64,000 nt of DNA from NCBI RefSeq assembly GCF_027497255.1, contig NZ_CP114903.1, positions 4,898,001 to 4,962,000 of the forward strand. Direction: 5' to 3'. Under the pieces are notes generated by a model. It saw nothing but the letters and a program-made list of their open reading frames with translations, searched no databases and was not told where the DNA came from. How positions within the stretch are numbered: the stretch's first letter is position 1; each line of letters begins with the position of its first letter. A program made the position numbers and the translations under genes. Source of the DNA: Micromonospora sp. WMMD882. GTDB lineage: Bacteria > Actinomycetota > Actinomycetes > Mycobacteriales > Micromonosporaceae. Below, one piece after another: positions 8,461 through 15,370 of this stretch.

Positions 8461-9399
8461 TCAGGGCAGGTAGGGGCTGGCTCGGCCCGGCAGGTCGACC
8501 CCGGTGAGCGCGACGGACCGGGCCCACAGCCGGGCCGCCAGCCCCGGGTCGGTGGCCGCTCCGGTGAGCGTCTCGAAGGTGGGCCGGGCGGCACGCGGTG
8601 GCCGGCCCGGGCCGATGTGCCGGCCGGTGGGGGCGGCCGGCTCGGTGGCGGCGTAGAGGATCGGAGTCACGGCCTCGTCGACCGGTCGACGCAGCACGAG
8701 CCCCAGCGTCGAGGCGACCAGGCGGGCCAGGGGCGGCGCGTTCCGGTCCAGGTCGGTCTTTGTCATGCCGGGGTGGGCGACCAGGCTGCGCACCGGTGAT
8801 CCGGCGGCGCGCAGCCGGCGGTCGAGCTCCAGGGCGAAGAGCACGTTGGCGAGCTTGGAGGTGGCGTACGCGCGGCCGGGGGAGTAGCCGCGTTCGGCGG
8901 CGAGGTCGGCCGGGTCGAGGCGGCCCAGCCGGTAGAGGCCGGACGCGACGGTGACCACGGCGGGGTCGTGCCCGGCGGCGAGCCGGTCGAGGAGCCGGCC
9001 GGTGAGCGCGAAGTGGCCGAGGTGGTTGGTGGCGAGTTGGCTCTCCACGCCCTGCGGGCTGAGCCGGTGCGGGACGGCGCCGATGCCTCCGTTGTTGACC
9101 AGCACGTCGACGCCGGTCCCGTCGGCGCGCAGCCCGTCGGCGAGCCGACGGGTGGTGTCGAGGTCGAGCAGGTCGAGGTGGCGGACGTCGAGGTCGGCCT
9201 TGGGGTGGTCGGCGCGGATCCGGGCGCGGACGAGGTCGCCCTTGGCGGTGTCCCGGACCGCCATGACCACCCGGCCGCCGCGGGCGGCGAGGTGGCGGGT
9301 GATCGAGACGCCGAGGCCGCTGCTGGCGCCGGTGACGACGAAGGTACGGCCGGTCTGGTCGCCGAGGTCGGCGACGCTCCACGGTACGGACTCGGGCAC
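8461..9399 (-). CDS. Short-chain dehydrogenase/reductase (retinol-dehydrogenase-like)
   Basis: About 312 residues, cytosolic NAD(P)H-dependent oxidoreductase. It shows the cofactor loop TGASSGLG near residue 23-30, the NNGG element (a variant of NNAG), the catalytic Ser in VASGLY, and the YATSK active-site Tyr/Lys. The frame stays open upstream to 9459, but I prefer GTG 9399, which has GGAGGAG at the right distance. It is divergent from a TetR gene with an inverted repeat between them, so it is very probably that regulator's target. Substrate unknown; the family reduces aldehydes and ketones of lipophilic or xenobiotic compounds. Confidence 0.88.
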   Translation of the reverse strand: MPESVPWSVADLGDQTGRTFVVTGASSGLGVSITRHLAARGGRVVMAVRDTAKGDLVRARIRADHPKADLDVRHLDLLDLDTTRRLADGLRADGTGVDVLVNNGGIGAVPHRLSPQGVESQLATNHLGHFALTGRLLDRLAAGHDPAVVTVASGLYRLGRLDPADLAAERGYSPGRAYATSKLANVLFALELDRRLRAAGSPVRSLVAHPGMTKTDLDRNAPPLARLVASTLGLVLRRPVDEAVTPILYAATEPAAPTGRHIGPGRPPRAARPTFETLTGAATDPGLAARLWARSVALTGVDLPGRASPYLP

Positions 9400-9448
9400 G
9401 GGCTCCTCCAAAAGTGGATTACCTATCCGATTGAAGCGCGTGGCCAAC

Positions 9449-9463
9449 CGGATTGTCAATCCG
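9449..9463. promoter_or_regulatory. Palindromic operator between SDR and TetR genes
   Basis: CGGATTGTCAATCCG, a perfect 7+1+7 palindrome, 19 bases before the TetR start. A related, imperfect GGATTacctATCC lies about 30 bases away, next to the SDR ribosome site. Autoregulation and control of the SDR gene by the TetR protein is the simple reading. Confidence 0.75.
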
Positions 9464-9481
9464 CTTCGCTAGACTGTCGGG

Positions 9482-10054
9482 GTGCCCACGCCACCGCCCA
9501 CCCCACTGCGCGCCGACGCCGTCCGCAACCGTGACCGGGTGCTGGCGACCGCCCGCGCCGTGCTGGCCGCCGGTGACCCGTCGTTGCCGCTCAACGACAT
9601 CGCCCGCCGCGCCGGCGTCGGCGTCGGCACGGTCTACCGGCACTTCCCCAACCGCCGGGCGCTGCTCGAAGCCCTCGCCGACGACGCCTTCACCGCGCTG
9701 CTCGACGACGCCCGGGCCGCCGGCCGGCACGACGACGCCTGGGCCGGGGTCGAGCTGCTGCTGCGGGCATTGCTCGGCCGGCAACTGGGCGACCCGGCGT
9801 TCGCCGAGGTGATCTCCACCGGGCCGGAGCTGGACGAGTCCCCGCGCACCACCGAGCTGCGCGGCGAGCTGGTCGACCGGGCCCGGGCGGTGCTCGGGCA
9901 CGCCCGGCGGGCCGGCGTGCTGCGCGCCGACCTCACCGAGGACGACCTGCGCCACCTGGTCTGCGGCATCGTGTTCGCGCTACGCCTCGGCGACGTGTCG
10001 GACGGCCGGGTCGACCGCTACCTGCGCGTCCTCCTCGACGGCATCCGCGCCTGA
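9482..10054 (+). CDS. TetR-family transcriptional regulator
   Basis: A 190-residue repressor. The N-terminal helix-turn-helix covers about residues 14-60: RDRVLATARAVLAAGDPSLP, then LNDIARRAGVGVGTVYRHFPNRRALLEAL, a textbook TetR recognition helix. The C-terminal ligand-binding part is a TetR_C of the type ending HLVCGIVFALRLG. The start is GTG 9482, immediately after the palindrome 9449-9463. It is divergent from the SDR gene it probably controls. The ligand is unknown. Confidence 0.93.
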   Translation: MPTPPPTPLRADAVRNRDRVLATARAVLAAGDPSLPLNDIARRAGVGVGTVYRHFPNRRALLEALADDAFTALLDDARAAGRHDDAWAGVELLLRALLGRQLGDPAFAEVISTGPELDESPRTTELRGELVDRARAVLGHARRAGVLRADLTEDDLRHLVCGIVFALRLGDVSDGRVDRYLRVLLDGIRA

Positions 10055-10122
10055 CGGCGTGCCCGCGTTACGGCCACAGTGGACGGCCGGGCGATGGTGG
10101 GCGGCCGTGCCGGGCGGTAGGC

Positions 10123-10581
10123 ATGGGTCGTGGAAAAAGATCGAGCAGCGGACGCGGCGATGCCGCGATGACCGGGTACGGGCGCAGTGACGACGAGTGG
10201 GACCTGCTGACCGAGGCGGGCCTGGAGCTCCTGATCGAGCAGGCCCGACTGGGAGCGCCCACGACGTACACGGACTTCGACGCCGCGTTGCGTCGACGGA
10301 CCGGCCTGCGCGGCTTCGACTTCGACCAGGAGAGCGAGCGGGCCGCCATCGGGCGTCTGCTCGGGTTGATCGTGGAGCGCGACTACGAGACGACCGGGCT
10401 GCTGATCTCGGCGCTGGTGCGGTATCTGAACGCCAACGACGCCGGGCCGGGCTTCTACGCGCTGGCGGTACAGCGCGGCCTGCTGCCGCCGAAGCCGTCA
10501 GCACTGGCGAAGGAGAAGTTCTGGATCGACCAGGTCAACGCCCTGCATGCCTACTACGGGTCCAGCCGCGGCAACGGTTGA
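10123..10581 (+). CDS. Conserved hypothetical protein
   Basis: A 152-residue (or 137, if ATG 10168 is used) soluble protein with no signal peptide or membrane segment. It contains DEWDLLTEAGLELLIEQARLG, LLISALVRYLNANDAGPGFYALAVQRGLL and a C-terminal FWIDQVNALHAYYG. I recall similar uncharacterised proteins in other actinomycetes but know no function. A GGTAGG site lies before ATG 10123. The gene ends 12 bases before a strong hairpin. Confidence 0.7.
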   Translation: MGRGKRSSSGRGDAAMTGYGRSDDEWDLLTEAGLELLIEQARLGAPTTYTDFDAALRRRTGLRGFDFDQESERAAIGRLLGLIVERDYETTGLLISALVRYLNANDAGPGFYALAVQRGLLPPKPSALAKEKFWIDQVNALHAYYGSSRGNG

Positions 10582-10592
10582 GGCGCTGAGGC

Positions 10593-10630
10593 GGCGTCCC
10601 GCCCGACCCGGGTGGGTCGGGCGGGACGCC
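10593..10630. terminator. Bidirectional terminator between convergent genes
   Basis: A perfect 17-bp stem starting GGCGTCCCGCCCGACCC with a 4-base loop (GGGT). It separates the hypothetical gene (+) from the GH127 gene (-). Confidence 0.85.
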
Positions 10631-10672
10631 GGTCCGGCGGGGACGGTCGCCGGGGAGGAGAGCCGGGTGGCG

Positions 10673-13006
10673 TCAGTTGCGCAGGAGCCGCCAGCGGTTG
10701 TCGGGGGTGCCGTTGTCGGAGTCCTGGACGGCCTGGGCGCCCCACTCGGTGGAGGCGTTCTGGATGCCCAGCAGCTTCCCGCTGTGCACGTTACGGATCT
10801 TGTAGGTGCCGTCGCCCTGGTCCAGCAGCGTCCAGAGGTGGTCGGCGGTGCCGTTGTCCGCCCACTGGAGGACGCGGGCCCCGTCGGCGGTGGACATGTT
10901 CTCCACGCCGAGCACCTTGTTGCTGTTGACGTTACGGAACAGCACCGAGCTGCCCGAGGTCACGATGACCCAGTCGTGGTCGGCGGTGCCGGTGTCACCC
11001 CACTGCAGGGCCAGCCCGCCGTCGGCGGTCGACATGTTCTGGATGCCGAGCACCAGGCCGCTGCCGACGTTCTGGAGGCGGTGGCTGGTGGTGGGGGTGC
11101 TGCCGCCGCTGGTGCTCCAGTACACCGTGTAGTTGTGGCCGTGGGCGTCGTAGAACGGGCCGAGGTTGACCGTGCTGCCGTTGGCCGTGGCGGTGAACGC
11201 CAGCGAGGTGGTGCTGGTCCGGGTGATCGTCGAGGTGGCGAGCGACGGCAGGGCGCTCAGCGCGGTGTTGCCGTAGTTGCCGGAGAGCACGGCGGGGCCG
11301 TAGCTGACCGCGGCGACGTTGGCGTTGTCGTTGGCGGGCAGCAGGACGACCCGCATCGGCAGCCGTACCGTGATGGTGTCCCCGGCGGCCCAGGTGCGGG
11401 TGACCGTGGCGTAGCTGCCCGGGGTGACGCTGACGTTCTGGGCCACGCCGTTGACGCTGATCGTCGCGCCGTTGGTCCACGAGGGGATCCGGATCCGGAT
11501 CGACCACGAGCCGCTCATCGAGCCGGACAGGGTCAACGTGCTGGTGTCGCCGACCGGGATGTTGGTGGCCTGGGTGACGGTGATCCCGCGCTGGGTCCAG
11601 TTCAGCACCGACGGCATGAACAGGTTCACCGTCAGCGTGGTGCCGCTGTGGAAGTAGATCGCCTCCATCAGCCGGGTGTTCACCTCGATGCCGGTGCCCT
11701 GGCAGCACCAGAACGAGTTGTAGTCGGTGCTCCAGGTGCCACCGCCCCACGCCGGCCCCACGCCACGCCGCCCACCCGGCCGCAACGGGGTGAAGTAGGT
11801 GATGTGGCCGTTGCTGCTGGCCGGGTCCTGCGCGCCGATGATGTGGTTGATCAGCGCGCGCTCGTAGTAGTCGAAGTACGCCGCCCGGTTCGGGTCGAGC
11901 AGCCACAGCTCGCGGGTCAACTTCAGCATGTTGACCGTGTTGCAGTGCTCGCAGGTGTCGTTGGCCAGGTAGCCGGCGATCGCGTTGGGCGGACGGAAGT
12001 GCTCGGCCTGGCTGTTGCCGCCGATGGCGTAGGTGTGCGCGTTGACCGTCATGTTCCACGCGTTGGTGGCGATGTCCCGGTAGCGGGTGGTGCCGGTCGC
12101 CTTGAACTCCCGGGCCGCGCCGATCCACTTGGGCACCTGGGTGTTCGCGTGCTTGCCGTTGAGCTGGTCCTGGTTGGCCGCGAGCGGGTCGAAGATGGCG
12201 GCGTGGTCGAACCGCCGCGCCGCGTTGAGCCAGCGCACGTCGTTGGTGTACTGGTAGATGTCGGTCAGCACCTCGTTCATGCCGCCGAACTCGGTGCCCA
12301 GCATGTTCTGCATCTGGCTGTAGCTCAGCCGGGCCGTACGGGTGTCGACCCAGCCGGCCAGCGCCAGCAGCACCGTACGGGCCTGGGTGTTGCCGATGTA
12401 GCGCCAGACGTCGAGCAGCCCGACCAGGGTCTTGTGGATGACGTAGTAGGGCACGTTGCCGTTGGACAGCGTCCGGGCCTCGAGGGCGTTGAAGTCCGAC
12501 TCCGGGAAGCCGCACAGGTAACCGGCGGCGAATCCGGCCGCCCCGTTGTTCGCCTGGCACCTGGCCAGCTCGGCCACCATGTAGTTCGCCTTGTCCCGGC
12601 AGGTGGTGTCGCCGAGCACGGCGTACGCCTGGGACCAGGCGGTCAGGAAGTGCCCCTGCATGTGGGTACGGAAGGGGAAGTTCGGGGCGTCCCAGCCGCC
12701 GTTGGACGCGGCGCCGTTGGTGGACAGCCGGTGGTTGGCCCGGAAGTTGTAGAGCAACCGGTCGACGTTGACGGCCCGCAGGTAGTTCAGCGTGCGGTTC
12801 TGGTTGTCCATCCACCGGCTGGTGGTCAGGCGCACCTGGCCGAACTGGAACTGGGCGGCGGAAACGCCGGTGTCCGGCCGGGCCGGGAGCACCGCGTCGG
12901 CGGCGGCCGGGGCGGCCCCGGTGAACGTGGCGCCGGTGGCGGAGAGCACGGCGGTGGCACCGGCCGCCTGCAACACGCGACGCCGGCTGATCGGTACGGA
13001 TGACAT
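10673..13006 (-). CDS. Tat-exported GH127 beta-L-arabinofuranosidase with C-terminal ricin-type lectin
   Basis: A 777-residue extracellular enzyme likely releasing beta-L-arabinofuranose from plant hydroxyproline-rich glycoproteins or arabino-oligosaccharides. The start ATG 13006 has GGAGGG upstream and gives a twin-arginine signal (SRRRVLQ). The catalytic domain shows the cysteine-glycosidase zinc site known from HypBA1: Glu-x-Cys in TCEHCNTVN and the Cys-Cys pair in FWCCQGTGIE. The last ~130 residues are a beta-trefoil with three repeats of the type QNMSTADGG..LQW. It shares a LacI-type operator with the GH62 gene, which points to joint arabinan or extensin use. It is transcribed alone and ends at the hairpin 10593-10630. 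Confidence 0.93.
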   Translation of the reverse strand: MSSVPISRRRVLQAAGATAVLSATGATFTGAAPAAADAVLPARPDTGVSAAQFQFGQVRLTTSRWMDNQNRTLNYLRAVNVDRLLYNFRANHRLSTNGAASNGGWDAPNFPFRTHMQGHFLTAWSQAYAVLGDTTCRDKANYMVAELARCQANNGAAGFAAGYLCGFPESDFNALEARTLSNGNVPYYVIHKTLVGLLDVWRYIGNTQARTVLLALAGWVDTRTARLSYSQMQNMLGTEFGGMNEVLTDIYQYTNDVRWLNAARRFDHAAIFDPLAANQDQLNGKHANTQVPKWIGAAREFKATGTTRYRDIATNAWNMTVNAHTYAIGGNSQAEHFRPPNAIAGYLANDTCEHCNTVNMLKLTRELWLLDPNRAAYFDYYERALINHIIGAQDPASSNGHITYFTPLRPGGRRGVGPAWGGGTWSTDYNSFWCCQGTGIEVNTRLMEAIYFHSGTTLTVNLFMPSVLNWTQRGITVTQATNIPVGDTSTLTLSGSMSGSWSIRIRIPSWTNGATISVNGVAQNVSVTPGSYATVTRTWAAGDTITVRLPMRVVLLPANDNANVAAVSYGPAVLSGNYGNTALSALPSLATSTITRTSTTSLAFTATANGSTVNLGPFYDAHGHNYTVYWSTSGGSTPTTSHRLQNVGSGLVLGIQNMSTADGGLALQWGDTGTADHDWVIVTSGSSVLFRNVNSNKVLGVENMSTADGARVLQWADNGTADHLWTLLDQGDGTYKIRNVHSGKLLGIQNASTEWGAQAVQDSDNGTPDNRWRLLRN

Positions 13007-13080
13007 GTGGGCCCTCCGGGGAAAGCGGTGGTGCGGGGGACGGGGGACGACCGAGCGCCCGGCTGGCCGCCCTACCGGTC

Positions 13081-13094
13081 TGTTAGCGTTAACA
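13081..13094. promoter_or_regulatory. LacI-family-type operator upstream of GH127
   Basis: TGTTAGCGTTAACA, 75 bases before the GH127 start and the exact reverse complement of the GH62 site at 2978-2991. Confidence 0.72.
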
Positions 13095-13275
13095 AACCTG
13101 CCCAAGCAGTAGGGTGGCCACAGCGGTCCGCCCGGACCGGCCGGTCGGGCGGCCGAGCTGCGGAGGTCGCTGGATCGGCGTACGTAGCAGGTTGCCAGAG
13201 TGTTTCGGCGTATTCAAGAGTTTCAAACAAACTTGTCGCCTGCGAGTTGCCCGACCGGGCTCGGCCAACGGTCGA

Positions 13276-13289
13276 TGTTAGCGATAACA
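13276..13289. promoter_or_regulatory. Second LacI-type operator in the GH127/operon intergenic region
   Basis: TGTTAGCGATAACA, matching the TGTTA-N4-TAACA pattern. It lies 182 bases from the first site and could allow repressor looping or control of the rightward operon. Confidence 0.65.
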
Positions 13290-13510
13290 AGCATGGCTGC
13301 CGGGCGGGTGCGGTGACCCCGCCCGCCGACGGTCGTCGACGCCCACCGGCTCCGGACGTGGCGGGCGGCGTCGCCGTGCGCGCGCCGCTCGCAGCGGCCC
13401 GACTGGCCGGGATCGGTCCGACCCCCCGGGGCTCCGCCGTCGGAGGCGCGCCTGCTCTCTCCAGTCTCTGGAAACGGGCCTCACCTCGACGCGGAACACC
13501 CCCTTCTCGG

Positions 13511-13559
13511 GGAAACGGAGTCGATCATGGGGCGCGCGGAAACGGAGTCGATCATGGGG
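13511..13559. repeat. 22-bp direct repeat, two copies
   Basis: A 22-bp sequence beginning GGAAACGGAGTCGATCATGG occurs at 13511-13532 and 13538-13559, five bases apart. No known function. Confidence 0.8.
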
Positions 13560-13666
13560 GCGGCGCGCTGTCGGATCGGCCCACGGATTGCGGTCAGGTG
13601 TCCGTCGTGTGAACGGCGGTTTGCTCTCGTCACGAGGCGGAATCGGGACCCGAATCACGCCGGCCT

Positions 13667-13680
13667 CTGTAGCGCTATAG
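13667..13680. promoter_or_regulatory. Operator-like palindrome upstream of the ten-gene operon
   Basis: CTGTAGCGCTATAG is symmetric at 12 of 14 positions around a central GC. It lies 209 bases before the first gene of the operon. It resembles a LacI-family site but differs from the GH62/GH127 operator, so a different regulator may bind. Confidence 0.45.
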
Positions 13681-13888
13681 CCAGAATGCCCGTATTCAGA
13701 TGACGGCAGGCATGTTTGAACCGGGAAAGTGCCCTCTGCCAGGCACTTCACACCGGCCCGAACATCACCTCCCCAAGATCTGTTGCGACTGTTCCGTCCG
13801 CGTGTTGTATTGGGTTCGCCGCTGATCGACAGACCCCGATCGGCTCCCATCGCGGGCATTCCCCAATTGCTTGAGAAAGGCTTCACGA

Positions 13889-14539
13889 ATGGCGTCCGTC
13901 TACCTCGACTCGGGTGACCCCGAGGACGTTCGGGTGGCCCTGGAAAGCGGCCTCGTCCACGGGGTCACCACCAATCCCACGCTGCTGCGACGGGTCACCG
14001 ACGACCCGCTGCGACACTGCTCGGAGCTGCTGTCCAAGATGGACGGGCTGGCGGTCTTCTACCAGCCCACCGGCGCGTACGGCGACCCGGAGGCCGAGGC
14101 GTGGGCGGCCTGGCGGCTGGACCCGGCCCGGGTCACGCTGAAGCTGATGTCCACCCCCGCCGGCGTCGCCCTGGCCCGCCGGCTCGTCGACGGGGGAGCG
14201 CGCGTCGCGCTCACCGCCGCGCAGAGCCCCACCGCGATGATCGTCGCCGAGGCGATCGGCTGCGTGGCCGTCATCCCGTACGTCGACCGGGCCTGGCGCG
14301 ACCCGCGCACCGAGACCCACCTGGTGCGGTCGCTGGCCGAGCTGCGCCGCGGCGACACCCGGATCATCGCCGCCTCGGTGAAGAACCCCGGCCAGTTCGT
14401 CCAGGCCTACCGGGACGGCGCGGACGCGGTCACCGCGCCGCTCGACGTGCTCCGCACCGTGCTCCAGGACCCGGCCGCCCGGGAGGCGGAGGACGCCTTC
14501 GGCGCCGAGTACGCCGGCACGGTGCTCCCCTTGCCCTGA
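13889..14539 (+). CDS. Transaldolase-like class I aldolase (TalC/fructose-6-phosphate aldolase type)
   Basis: A 216-residue protein of the short transaldolase family, the length of fructose-6-phosphate aldolase rather than full transaldolase. It starts ASVYLDSGDPEDVRVALESG, has the TNPTLL turn near residue 30, and the Schiff-base Lys in VTLKLMS (about residue 84). Later barrel strands are ARVALTAAQS and RIIAASVKN. It should cleave or form a C3-C4 bond of a ketose (phosphate) in the cytosol. The start is ATG 13889, with GAAAGG upstream; a start six codons earlier is less supported. It is the first gene of a ten-gene operon and the only aldolase of this class in it. Confidence 0.85.
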   Translation: MASVYLDSGDPEDVRVALESGLVHGVTTNPTLLRRVTDDPLRHCSELLSKMDGLAVFYQPTGAYGDPEAEAWAAWRLDPARVTLKLMSTPAGVALARRLVDGGARVALTAAQSPTAMIVAEAIGCVAVIPYVDRAWRDPRTETHLVRSLAELRRGDTRIIAASVKNPGQFVQAYRDGADAVTAPLDVLRTVLQDPAAREAEDAFGAEYAGTVLPLP

Positions 14540-14570
14540 CCATCTCTTCCACGTACGGGGGTAACGAGAA

Positions 14571-15281
14571 ATGACCCAGGAGACGTACGAGGCGGTGCTG
14601 TTCGACATGGACGGCGTCGTCGTCGACACCGAACGCACGGTCGCTGCGTTCTGGCAGGCACTCGCCGCCGACCACGGATTCGTCATCAGCGACGACGACC
14701 TGGACGAGCACGTGTTCGGCCGACACGCCGAGCACACCCTGCGCGCCCTCTTTCCCGCGGTCGCCGACACCGGACACCCGCAGATCTACGAGCGGCTGCG
14801 CATCAACGACCAGACCCTGCGCTACGCGGAGATCCCCGGCGCGACCCGACTGATCGGCGAGCTGCGCGCCGCCGGGGTGCCGGTCGCCCTGGTCACCGGC
14901 GCGCAGGAGTGGAAGGCCGTCGCCGTCCTCGACCAGCTCGGCCTCACCGACTCGTTCGACGTGCAGATCCGCGCCGACGACATCCCGGTCGGCAAGCCGG
15001 ACCCGGCCTGCTACCGGCTGGCCGCCGAGAAGCTCGGCGTCGACATCGGACGCTGCCTGGTCTTCGAGGACGCGTTCAGCGGCGTCACCGCGGCGGTGTC
15101 GGCCGGCGCCACCTGCGTCGCGATCGGCCCACGGCGGCGGGAGGCCCGACTGGTGGCCACCGGCGCGCTGACCGTGGTGTCGAGCTTCCACCAGACCAGG
15201 TACGAGCCGGAACACGATCGGCTGCGCGTCGACCAGCACGCCACCCTGCCCTTCACCCCGGTCGGCGCGCGCGCCCGGTGA
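14571..15281 (+). CDS. HAD-superfamily phosphatase/mutase (beta-phosphoglucomutase-like)
   Basis: A 236-residue cytosolic protein. It has all HAD motifs: I, LFDMDGVVVDTE (nucleophile Asp and second Asp); II, VALVTG; III, the Lys of VGKPDPACYRLAAEKLG; IV, CLVFEDAFSGV. The four-helix cap between motifs I and II puts it in subclass I with beta-phosphoglucomutase and sugar-phosphate phosphatases. The likely role is dephosphorylation, or isomerisation of an intermediate made by the aldolases. It starts 31 bases after the preceding gene. Confidence 0.88.
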   Translation: MTQETYEAVLFDMDGVVVDTERTVAAFWQALAADHGFVISDDDLDEHVFGRHAEHTLRALFPAVADTGHPQIYERLRINDQTLRYAEIPGATRLIGELRAAGVPVALVTGAQEWKAVAVLDQLGLTDSFDVQIRADDIPVGKPDPACYRLAAEKLGVDIGRCLVFEDAFSGVTAAVSAGATCVAIGPRRREARLVATGALTVVSSFHQTRYEPEHDRLRVDQHATLPFTPVGARAR

Positions 15282-15370
15282 CCCGTCGACCCAACCCGTA
15301 ACGACAGCTCAGACCCCTGCCCGGCGGGCGACGTCCCGCCGGCGATCCAGCCTGCCCTGGAAGCGGTGAC

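Larger units (their letters stand above)
13007..13888. other. Gene-free divergent intergenic region (about 880 bases)
   Basis: It separates GH127 (-) from the ten-gene operon (+). It holds three operator-like palindromes (13081, 13276, 13667) and a 22-bp direct repeat (13511-13559). Long open frames on both strands here have Arg/Pro-rich, low-complexity translations and no family signature; I do not call them. The 13.6-13.88 kb part is less GC-rich than its surroundings and likely contains the operon promoter. Confidence 0.65.

Noticed and set aside
10547..13003. 818-residue open frame on the plus strand
   Set aside because: Antisense to GH127, which has full catalytic motifs and a Tat signal.
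13278..13886. 202-residue open frame on the minus strand in the 13 kb intergenic region
   Set aside because: Arg/Pro-rich, spans repeats and operator sites, no ribosome site and no recognisable motif.
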